A stretch of DNA of 64,000 bases, taken from Meiothermus sp. CFH 77666 (lineage in GTDB: Bacteria; Deinococcota; Deinococci; Deinococcales; Thermaceae). The notes under the pieces were generated by a model, which was given only the letters and a program-made list of their open reading frames with translations, was not told the origin of the DNA and did not search any database. The DNA is taken from assembly GCF_017497985.1 (NCBI RefSeq), contig NZ_JAGDFV010000014.1:23986-87985 (forward strand), in the 5' to 3' direction. A program made the position numbers and the translations under genes. Positions 8,435 to 15,284 of the stretch are shown here, piece by piece. Each line of letters starts with the position of its first letter. The first letter of the stretch is position 1.

Positions 8435-9655
8435 TTGGCGGTTCTTCGCTTTTTTGCCACCATTATGGCCGTGCTGTGGCTGGGTGCAACCCAGGGCCAG
8501 AGCCTGCCGCCGCCTCGGATAGGCGACCAGCCGGGCTTCACGCGGGTGGTGCTGGAGCTGCCCAAGGATGCTACCTACACCCTCGAGCCCCTGGGCGCGG
8601 CCCTGCGCGTCACCCTGCCGGGGCAGAGCGTAGCCCCCGGGATTCACTTCGCGAGTCTACCTGAGCTGGCGGGCTATGTCCTGGAGCAGCACGAGGATAA
8701 GGCGGTGCTGATCCTGCTCACGCCCCAGGGGGTCACGCCCCGCTCAGGGTACAAGACCATGACCCTGGCGGCCCTGGAGGGCAACGGGCAGCGGTTGGTG
8801 ATTGACCTTTCGGGGGCCTTTGTGGACACCAGTCCGCTGCCGCCCCCCCCTGGCTTTCGCTTTGTCAAGGCCAATGGACGGCGCTTTTCGGTGGTGGTGG
8901 ACGCTGGGCACGGCGGGCCCGACCCTGGGGCCATTGGGCCGGTGGCGGAGAAAGCGGTGAACCTCGAGGTAGCCTTGCGGGTGCGCCGCCTGCTGCAAGA
9001 GGCCGGGGTGGAGGTGACCCTGACCCGCGAAAGCGATACGGCCTTTTCGCCCGACAAGCGCACCGACCTGACCCAGCGCGTAGCCCTGGCCGAGGGCAAA
9101 CACCTCTTTGTTTCCATCCACGCCAACGCCACCGTGCCCGCCCGGGCCGATGGGTGGTGCGGCCTGGAAGTCTACTACTATGGCCCTCCTGGTGCCCGCC
9201 CCTTCTTCCCGCCCCCGGCCCCCCTCACGCCCACCCCGCCTGTGGCCATCACCTCCAGCCCTCTGGACGTACTAACCACCCTAGCCCAGCCGGGCACCCT
9301 CGACCCCGGCGCCCAGCCCGGCCCCGAGGATGTCAACCCCATCCCGCCCCAAAGCCTGCCCACCCCCACCCCGCAGATGAACTCCGCACGGCGCATGGAG
9401 CTCTCGCGCACCCTGGCCTCGAGGGTGCTTTCTTACATGCTGGGGGCTACCGCCGCCGTCAACCGAGGGGTACGCAGCGCCGATTTCTTTGTGATTCGCT
9501 ACACCAGCGTGCCGGCCATCCTGGTGGAGATGGGCTATCTGAGCCACCCCATAGAGGGACAGAACCTGCGCGATTCTAACTACCTGGACCGCATCAGTTA
9601 TGGCATCGCTCGAGGGGTGCTGGAGTATCTGGAGAACGATCATCCGCTCGAGTGA
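8435..9655 (+). CDS. N-acetylmuramoyl-L-alanine amidase (AMIN + Amidase_3)
   Basis: A 406-aa exported cell-wall hydrolase that cleaves the amide between MurNAc and the stem peptide. A signal peptide covers residues 1-22, an AMIN-like domain about 28-130, and Amidase_3 from 150 to the end. Zinc ligands are visible: H159 in VVVDAGHGG, E172 in AEKAVNLE, H229 in FVSIHANA; the catalytic E365 is in ILVEMGYLS. A proline-rich insertion (about 250-316) splits the catalytic domain. TTG at 8435 is preferred because a GAGGG precedes it and the ATG at 8465 would leave an 11-residue signal. Confidence 0.88.
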   Translation: MAVLRFFATIMAVLWLGATQGQSLPPPRIGDQPGFTRVVLELPKDATYTLEPLGAALRVTLPGQSVAPGIHFASLPELAGYVLEQHEDKAVLILLTPQGVTPRSGYKTMTLAALEGNGQRLVIDLSGAFVDTSPLPPPPGFRFVKANGRRFSVVVDAGHGGPDPGAIGPVAEKAVNLEVALRVRRLLQEAGVEVTLTRESDTAFSPDKRTDLTQRVALAEGKHLFVSIHANATVPARADGWCGLEVYYYGPPGARPFFPPPAPLTPTPPVAITSSPLDVLTTLAQPGTLDPGAQPGPEDVNPIPPQSLPTPTPQMNSARRMELSRTLASRVLSYMLGATAAVNRGVRSADFFVIRYTSVPAILVEMGYLSHPIEGQNLRDSNYLDRISYGIARGVLEYLENDHPLE

Positions 9656-9870
9656 GCATCAATGTTCGTCATAGGCGACATGCTGCAACACCGTGGCTGG
9701 CTCAGAGGTTTGGTAACAAAGATTCCCCTATGCGCTAAAGTTTCCCCAATGAATCGCTCACCGCCGTTTTGGGCAATCACCGTGCTTCAAAATGTGGCGT
9801 AAAACAAGTCACCACTGCGCAAGGTGGTCTCGCTCTGGTGAAGCACTACAGACGCTCCTTTCAAGCCTTT

Positions 9871-9899
9871 TTGCATAACTGCAACTTCTCAGTTACCCT
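9871..9899 (+). promoter_or_regulatory. Leaderless promoter of the Ca2+/Na+ antiporter
   Basis: TTGCAT (9871-9876), a 17-base spacer and TACCCT (9894-9899), seven bases before the ATG at 9907. No Shine-Dalgarno precedes the ATG, so transcription would start at or next to it. Confidence 0.55.
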
Positions 9900-9906
9900 A
9901 CTCGGC

Positions 9907-10869
9907 ATGGAGTTTGTGCTCAGCTTACTGCTCATTGCAGGCGGGATCGTGCTTCTGTACTTTGGGGGCGAAGCGCTGGTGAAAAACGCGGTGGTGCTGG
10001 CCCGTAGTTGGGGCATCAGCACCATGGTGGTGGGTCTGACGGTGGTGGCCTTCGGCACCAGCAGCCCGGAGCTGGCGGCCAGCCTGGCAGCGGCCCTTTC
10101 AGGTAGCCCGGCCATCGCCATTGGCAACGTGGTGGGTTCCAATACCTTGAACATCCTGCTCATCCTGGGGGTCACGGCACTGGTGGCGCCCATCCGGGCC
10201 CAGGCGCAGTTCATCAAGCGCGAGGTGCCCATCATGATCGGGTCGGCCTTGCTGTTGTTTTGGTTTTTGTACTTCGACCAGCAGGTAAGCCGCCTGGAGG
10301 GGCTTCTGGCAGTGGTCTTGCTGGGCCTGTACATCTGGTTCCTATACCAGAGCAGCGCGGGGGAAAGCGCCGAGGTACAGGGCGAGTTCGACCAGGAGTA
10401 TGGCCGGCCCGTTCGGGCGAGCTGGCAGACCTACGGGGGGGTGGTGTTGGGGCTGGTGCTCCTGGGAGTGGGGGCCCGCCTCCTGACCATCGGGGCGGTG
10501 GAGCTGGCCCGGGCCTTCGGGGTTCCCGAGCTCATCATTGGCCTGACCATCGTGGCCCTGGGCACCAGCCTCCCGGAGGTGGCCGCCTCCATCATGGCGG
10601 CCCTGCGCCGCGAGCCAGACATCGCCCTGGGCAACATCGTGGGCTCCAACGTCTTCAACATCCTGGGCATCCTGGGCATTACGGCCCTGGTACAGCCTAT
10701 TGGCCTGCCCTGGGAGAGCATCCAGCGCGACATGTGGGTGATGCTTGGGGCCAGCGTGCTCCTGTGGCCTTTTCTGGTCACCGGTTTCAGGCTAGGGCGC
10801 AGGGAGGGGGGCGTTTTTCTGGGGTTGTACGTGATTTATGTTGCCCTGCTCATCCGAGCGGCTACCTAA
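9907..10869 (+). CDS. Calcium/sodium antiporter (YrbG/CaxA family)
   Basis: A 320-aa integral membrane protein with two inverted Na_Ca_ex repeats. The alpha motifs are visible twice: GTSSPELAASL followed by GNVVGSNTLNI, and GTSLPEVAASI followed by GNIVGSNVFNI. It exchanges Ca2+ for Na+ or H+. The ATG at 9907 is preferred over upstream codons because the promoter ends at 9899 and membrane segment 1 starts at once. It ends tail to tail with holA, sharing four bases (10866-10869). Confidence 0.9.
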   Translation: MEFVLSLLLIAGGIVLLYFGGEALVKNAVVLARSWGISTMVVGLTVVAFGTSSPELAASLAAALSGSPAIAIGNVVGSNTLNILLILGVTALVAPIRAQAQFIKREVPIMIGSALLLFWFLYFDQQVSRLEGLLAVVLLGLYIWFLYQSSAGESAEVQGEFDQEYGRPVRASWQTYGGVVLGLVLLGVGARLLTIGAVELARAFGVPELIIGLTIVALGTSLPEVAASIMAALRREPDIALGNIVGSNVFNILGILGITALVQPIGLPWESIQRDMWVMLGASVLLWPFLVTGFRLGRREGGVFLGLYVIYVALLIRAAT

Positions 10870-11804
10870 TGCGCCGCTGGCTGGTGAATGCGGGCCAGCC
10901 GGGCAATGGCTCGCTCGAGGGCCAGACGCATGTCCCTGCCGGTTTTGGCGGCCTCCTCGGCCTCGATTAGAATTTCCAGGGCCTGGGTAACGGCCTCCCC
11001 GGTCATTTTTTTGGCGAGCAGCAGGGTCTGTTTGGCCGCGTAGGGGTGCATGCCCAGGGCGCTGGCCGCTATGCCCTCCCCCATCATGGGGTCGTCCTGC
11101 AATAGCGCCCAGGCTCTGGCCACCCGCACATACTGCCAGGACAGCGCCCCCAGAATCCGCAGGGGGTCTTCACCCCGCTCGAGGAGTTCGCGGGCATACT
11201 TGAAGGCCTGGGTGAGCTTGCCCTCGGTGGTCGAGCGCACCAGGTCAAAGCCGGAGATGGGCGTATCCAGGGCCGCCAGGGCCTGTACTTTCTCGAGGGT
11301 AATGGGGGGAGATACCAGGCAGAGTTTCTTGAGCTCCTGGTCGAGGGCTTCCAGCCCCATAGCAGGGTTCTCGGCGCTGCCCTTGCCCCCCACCAAACCC
11401 GCCAGATACGACGCAATGGCCCCCGGCAGCTTCAGGTCGTAGTGGCGGGCGCGGTTGATGACCCAGTTGGTCATCTCCTTGGGGCCAGGGGTGGGGTGGT
11501 CGCGCTTCTGGGCCTTGTCGGCATACCACTTGCTGCGAGCCGCCGTAGGGCGCGGGTCGAGCAGCAACACCACCGCATCCGATGGCAGGCTTTCCAGCAC
11601 TTCCTTGAGGGGTTTCCACTCGGCCTCGGTCAGGTCGCGCAAATCTACCAGGGCCCCGCTGGGGCCAAAGAGCCCTCCACTGGCTTCCTGGGCCACCAGA
11701 GCGGGCTCGGGGGGCATCAGGCGGGGGGCCAGACCCTGTAAGTGGGCCTCTTGCAGCAGGGCTTCTCGGGCCAGAAAGCTGTCACCGGTAAAAACCTGGA
11801 TCAT
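10866..11804 (-). CDS. holA: DNA polymerase III delta subunit
   Basis: A 312-aa clamp-loader subunit that opens the beta sliding clamp. The N terminus MIQVFTGDSFLAREALLQE and the later TTEGKLTQAFKYARELL, DPLRILGALSWQYVRV and AKKMTGEAV segments fit the HolA family in order and length. The Walker residues are degenerate, as expected for delta. On the minus strand TATCCT lies nine bases before the ATG without a Shine-Dalgarno, suggesting a leaderless transcript. It overlaps the antiporter stop by four bases in convergent orientation. Confidence 0.88.
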   Translation of the reverse strand: MIQVFTGDSFLAREALLQEAHLQGLAPRLMPPEPALVAQEASGGLFGPSGALVDLRDLTEAEWKPLKEVLESLPSDAVVLLLDPRPTAARSKWYADKAQKRDHPTPGPKEMTNWVINRARHYDLKLPGAIASYLAGLVGGKGSAENPAMGLEALDQELKKLCLVSPPITLEKVQALAALDTPISGFDLVRSTTEGKLTQAFKYARELLERGEDPLRILGALSWQYVRVARAWALLQDDPMMGEGIAASALGMHPYAAKQTLLLAKKMTGEAVTQALEILIEAEEAAKTGRDMRLALERAIARLARIHQPAAH

Positions 11805-11813
11805 GCCAGGGGC

Positions 11814-11819
11814 AGGATA
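11814..11819 (-). promoter_or_regulatory. Candidate -10 box of holA
   Basis: TATCCT on the minus strand, nine bases before the holA ATG. No ribosome binding site is seen between them. The -35 region falls in the G-rich tract at 11834-11845 and is not convincing. Confidence 0.35.
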
Positions 11820-11833
11820 CCAAAGGGGGGACG

Positions 11834-11870
11834 TAGGGGTTAGGGGTCAGGGGTTGAGGGTCAGGGAATA
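11834..11870. repeat. GGGGTCAGGG-type tract upstream of holA
   Basis: Three imperfect tandem units of TAGGGGTCAGGGG / TTGAGGGTCAGGG, the same sequence type as at 6465-6503. Its function is unknown; it sits just upstream of the presumed holA transcription start. Confidence 0.4.
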
Positions 11871-11961
11871 GTTACAAAAAGGCTTTGCAGGACACATCCT
11901 GGCCCTTCGCCGCGGCAAAACCAATGCCTGCACAAGGCACTACTTTACTTTTCTGACTATC

Positions 11962-12321
11962 TTACGCCACGGGCTCGAGCGCCGTTGGTTCGGGAGTGGG
12001 CTCGTGCGGCGCTGGCGACTCGTCAGATGGGCCGGGTTTATGCCCATGTTTGTCGGACTTTTCGGCTTCGGGCTTGACCCCTTGACTGCTGGCGTATTCC
12101 CACCAAAGCTGCAAAAGCTGGGGCTCGAGGTCGGCCACCACCCCCTGTAGCCGGGTCAGCTCGTTGCGGGCCAGGCCGCTGTTGATGACCACGTTGACGG
12201 GCTTTAGGGTGAACTTGGCCCAGGTATTGCCGTCGCGGGTTACGAAGATGTGCGGTTTTTCCTGGGCGCTGCCCGACTTGACATAGAAGCGAAAACCACC
12301 CCGGCGCATGAGCGTCAACAT
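11962..12321 (-). CDS. DUF4160-domain protein
   Basis: A 119-aa protein. Residues 8-80 match the DUF4160 pattern: GGFRFYVKSG, a PHIFVTRDG segment, AKFTLKPVNVV and a helical LEPQLLQLWWEYA. The family has been noted next to DUF2442-type proteins in toxin-antitoxin-like loci, but no such partner is present here. The last 35 residues are a low-complexity tail of Pro, Glu, Ser and His. It is a single gene with unknown function. Confidence 0.7.
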   Translation of the reverse strand: MLTLMRRGGFRFYVKSGSAQEKPHIFVTRDGNTWAKFTLKPVNVVINSGLARNELTRLQGVVADLEPQLLQLWWEYASSQGVKPEAEKSDKHGHKPGPSDESPAPHEPTPEPTALEPVA

Positions 12322-12421
12322 GGCCTAATTTTAACGGCCCCTGGTCTGGCCTGCGGTGCTTCTGACCACCCTGGGCGTTACGCAAGCCTTGCACAGCCCA
12401 CCCTCACGCTGGCTTTTTTCG

Positions 12422-12427
12422 TATAGA
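12422..12427 (+). promoter_or_regulatory. Candidate -10 box of the c-heme/EF-hand gene
   Basis: TATAGA ten bases before the GTG at 12438, with no Shine-Dalgarno between. A TTGCAC lies at 12389-12394 but is too far for a standard spacer, so the -35 element is unclear. Confidence 0.4.
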
Positions 12428-12437
12428 TTGAATCCTG

Positions 12438-13157
12438 GTGGACAACCGCCTGCGGCTTCTGTTGATTGTAGCCCTGCTGGGTAGCTTCGCGCTTTACAGC
12501 TGGCGCGGCCTGGGCGAGGTTTTTCGAGAACGCGGGCGCTACACCGATGCTCTGGGGCTGATACCCGCAGCGACCACCCCCTTGAGCTTTGCGGTGCCCT
12601 CCCTGCGTGAACTGGTGGTGCGCTACCACCTCGAGCCCACCCAGGCCACCTGTGCGCTGTGCCATATCGGGAAGGAAAGCGCCAAACAACTCAATCCCTT
12701 TGGCCGGGACTATCAGGCCATCGTGCGCCGAATGCTGGATGAAACTGTGGCTGCCGACAGCCCAGAAGCCCGCAGCATCTTCCAGCTCAACGTGGTGCAG
12801 ATTCGCCAGGCCATCCAGGAGGTCACCCTGGATGGGCTCGACTCCGATGGCGATGGTTTTGACAATGACCTGGAACTGCTCTTCGGTTTCTGGCCCGGTG
12901 AGGCCCAGTCCAGGCCCAGTCTGAGCCGCCAAATCTTACTGGACTACCGTGCTCAACTGCGCCAGCTTGCCCGGAATGGGTACCTTGAAACCCTCTTGAA
13001 GTCGGGGATCCAGGTCGGGCGCAATGACGCTCTGGAGTCCAGAACGGAGGCTGTCTCGAGGCGCAGTTTGCTCGCTTACTGGGGTTTTGCCACAGAGCGC
13101 ACGCCATTGGTGCGGCTGGAACGGCTGGCCCTCTACAAAGCTGCTCTCAATCGGTAA
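12438..13157 (+). CDS. Membrane-anchored protein with one CxxCH heme motif and an EF-hand loop
   Basis: A 239-aa protein of unknown function. An uncleaved signal or anchor spans residues 5-22, so the rest should face the periplasm. C72-A-L-C75-H76 is a class I c-heme attachment motif; a downstream methionine could be the sixth ligand but is not evident from sequence. Residues 135-146 form a complete 12-residue calcium loop (D135, D137, D139, G140, D142, E146). The C-terminal third is helical and charged. A redox or sensing role is possible, but nothing nearby points to a partner. The GTG start fits a leaderless transcript. Confidence 0.7.
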   Translation: MDNRLRLLLIVALLGSFALYSWRGLGEVFRERGRYTDALGLIPAATTPLSFAVPSLRELVVRYHLEPTQATCALCHIGKESAKQLNPFGRDYQAIVRRMLDETVAADSPEARSIFQLNVVQIRQAIQEVTLDGLDSDGDGFDNDLELLFGFWPGEAQSRPSLSRQILLDYRAQLRQLARNGYLETLLKSGIQVGRNDALESRTEAVSRRSLLAYWGFATERTPLVRLERLALYKAALNR

Positions 13158-13272
13158 TGTCAGCTTCACCTGAACGCTCAACTTTGATGAACCCTCACAC
13201 AGGGCGACACAAGGCCTGTGGCATGCGACCTTTTCAAGCTAAACGACGACCCCACACCCGAATAAACCACCC

Positions 13273-13812
13273 ATGAATAACCCCAAAGTTTCAATCCAGA
13301 CTGAGCTGGGCGAAATTGTACTCGAGCTCTTCCCTGCCCAGGCCCCCATCACGGTTGCCAACTTTTTGCGTTATGTGGACGAGAATCGCTACCAGGGTGC
13401 CACCTTCTACCGCACCGTGCGGCTCGATAACCAGGCCCAGAGCCCGGTGAAAATCGAGGTGATTCAGGGGGGGCTTGGGATGGATGATCACCCTGCCAAG
13501 CTGCCTCCCATACCGCTCGAAACCACCGCAAAAACAGGCCTCCATCACCGGGATGGTACCCTCTCGATGGCCCGGCTCGAGCCGGACTCGGCCTGTTCGG
13601 AGTTCTTTATCTGCATCGGCGACCAGCCCGAGCTGAACTTTGGGGGCAAACGCAACCCCGATGGGCAGGGCTTTGCGGCCTTTGGACGGGTGGTGCAGGG
13701 CATGGAAGTTGTGCGGCAGATACAGCAACGGGCCTCGGGGGGCGATACACCCCCAGTACAAGGTCAGCAGCTCCTGGAGCCGGTCAAAATCCTATCCATG
13801 CAACGCATATAA
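13273..13812 (+). CDS. Cyclophilin-type peptidyl-prolyl cis-trans isomerase
   Basis: A 179-aa cytoplasmic cyclophilin that speeds proline isomerisation. It starts with SIQTELGEIVLELFPAQAP and continues with TVANFLRYVDENRYQGATFYRTV, the usual bacterial PpiA/B pattern. A signal peptide is absent. GTLSMARLEPDSACSEFFICIGD covers the active-site strand; the tail VKILSMQRI is typical. Its last codons contain the -10 box of the next gene. Confidence 0.88.
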   Translation: MNNPKVSIQTELGEIVLELFPAQAPITVANFLRYVDENRYQGATFYRTVRLDNQAQSPVKIEVIQGGLGMDDHPAKLPPIPLETTAKTGLHHRDGTLSMARLEPDSACSEFFICIGDQPELNFGGKRNPDGQGFAAFGRVVQGMEVVRQIQQRASGGDTPPVQGQQLLEPVKILSMQRI

Positions 13813-13813
13813 T
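13808..13813 (+). promoter_or_regulatory. Consensus -10 box of the hydrolase gene
   Basis: A perfect TATAAT overlaps the stop of the cyclophilin gene and lies 14 bases before the ATG at 13828. GGTCAA at 13782-13787 is a weak -35 candidate with a spacer of 20, so the -35 is uncertain. Confidence 0.4.
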
Positions 13814-13827
13814 GATTTTGATTTGCT

Positions 13828-14658
13828 ATGCAATGCCAGGAAGGTATTTATACGGGTTCAGATGGACAAGGATTGTTTTACCGGCGTTGGCGGCCCGACA
13901 AGCCCAAAGCTATCCTGGTAGTGGTACATGGATTTGGCGAGCATAGTGGGCGGTATACCAACCTGGTCAACCACCTGGTTCCACTAGGCTATGCCTTATA
14001 TGTCTCCGACCTTCGTGGTCATGGCCGCTCCCCAGGGCAGCGAGGACACATCGACAGCTGGCGCGATTATTGGCTTGACCTGGCGCTCTTCCGCCATTCC
14101 ATAGAGTCCGTTGAGCCCGCGCTTCCAATGTTCCTCTACGGCCACAGCTTGGGGAGCCTGATTGTACTGGACTACCTGACACACCAGATCCCAGGACTGC
14201 GGGGTGCCATCGTGAGTGGGGTGCTGCTTGAGCCCGGTCAGCCGGCCTCTCCGCTTCTGGTATGGATCGCTCGTCTGCTTTCGCACTACTGGCCTACTGC
14301 ACCCCTGCGGTTGAACCTGAATGTAAACGCCCTCTCTCGAGACCCCGAGGTCGTACAGGCTTACCGGAGCGACCCCCTGGTGCACAACCGGGTCAGCGCC
14401 CGCTGGGGTACCGAGGTGTTGCAAACCATCGAGTCGGTGAAGGCCCAGGTAAAGGACATCTGCGATCCCTTGCTCATCCTGCACGGTGAGGCCGATAGCA
14501 TTAACAAGGTTGAGGGGGCCCGCTGGTTGTTCCGGGAGATTCCGTTTACCGACAAGGAGCTACGCATCTACCCAGGAGGCTTTCACGAACCCCACAACGA
14601 CCTGGACAAAGCCCAGGTCTTGCAGGACATTACCGAGTGGCTCGAGCGTCACCTTTAG
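13828..14658 (+). CDS. Alpha/beta hydrolase, monoacylglycerol-lipase type
   Basis: A 276-aa serine hydrolase of the Hydrolase_4 (lysophospholipase/monoacylglycerol lipase) group. The catalytic triad can be read: S107 in YGHSLGS, D223 in HGEADSIN, H253 in GGFHEPHND. VVHGFGEHSGRY forms the oxyanion region and DLRGHGRSPGQRGHI is the family signature. There is no signal peptide, so it acts in the cytoplasm or on the inner membrane face. It is monocistronic, with its own TATAAT upstream. Substrates are probably medium-chain monoacylglycerols or related esters. Confidence 0.82.
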   Translation: MQCQEGIYTGSDGQGLFYRRWRPDKPKAILVVVHGFGEHSGRYTNLVNHLVPLGYALYVSDLRGHGRSPGQRGHIDSWRDYWLDLALFRHSIESVEPALPMFLYGHSLGSLIVLDYLTHQIPGLRGAIVSGVLLEPGQPASPLLVWIARLLSHYWPTAPLRLNLNVNALSRDPEVVQAYRSDPLVHNRVSARWGTEVLQTIESVKAQVKDICDPLLILHGEADSINKVEGARWLFREIPFTDKELRIYPGGFHEPHNDLDKAQVLQDITEWLERHL

Positions 14659-14755
14659 CGGTCTGCCCCCTAAGCTGTTATGACGTCGTAATAGTAGCTA
14701 AAGCCTTAAGGTAAAGTCAGCAAGAAGGCTCGCCAACCAGTTTCTCAAGCCAACC

Positions 14756-14870
14756 GTCGTCTTTGCGAGAAGGCCAGAGGCCGACGAAGCAATCCAGAGG
14801 AAGCTTGCCAAACCATCGGCTGGGCAGGGGGAGCTGGATTGCTTCGCATCCTGCAGATGCTCGCAATGAC
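14756..14870. repeat. Palindromic intergenic repeat (R3)
   Basis: A perfect 13-base inverted repeat, CGAAGCAATCCAG (14785-14797) and CTGGATTGCTTCG (14834-14846), is flanked by CTTTGCGAGAAG and GCTCGCAATGAC. The ends resemble the CATTGCGAG...CTCGCAATG palindromes found between genes of many bacteria. No coding potential. It sits directly before the R1 copy at 14900. Confidence 0.6.
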
Positions 14871-14899
14871 CAGGGGACTTCCAGAATTTCTACCGAATT

Positions 14900-15077
14900 G
14901 CATATCGCGATCTTCGCAGACACAGCCGCCCGCGAAAACGAGAATGCGTCCGGGCCCGGACGTATTTTACGTGGGCTGGGCCCCTTGAGTTTCGAGTTTC
15001 CAGGCGGTCACCATTCTGTCCAGGACAAAGCTTTTTTGAGTTTGGATGACTCAAAATATGCGAAGAGCGCTTTTATA
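14900..15077 (+). repeat. Dispersed repeat family R1, copy A (full length)
   Basis: About 178 bases. Terminal inverted repeats are GCGATCTTCGCAGA (14907-14920) and, read on the other strand, GCGCTCTTCGCATA (from 15057-15070), with 12 of 14 matching. Internal landmarks are CGCGAAAACGAGAATGCGTC, TTTCGAGTTTCC and TGTCCAGGACAAAGC, all of which recur in copies B (27108), C (42105), D (28851, reverse) or E (8035, reverse). It encodes nothing. With R3 it fills most of the gene-free stretch 14659-15284. Confidence 0.7.
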
Positions 15078-15284
15078 CCATCTTTACCTGAACACCTTGC
15101 ATCCCCAAGGAGGTAGGAGGTAGGCGTCAGAAACCCACCACCCACTTCCCACCCCCACCTCATGTGTTGCTGAAAGTTGGCCACAGGGCTGAATTTTGGT
15201 ATTTGCAGCCAGCGGGACAAATGTACTCCTGGACGGTAATGAGTCGGTAACGGCGGCTTTCTAGGGTTTAGACAGGAGGCTTTT

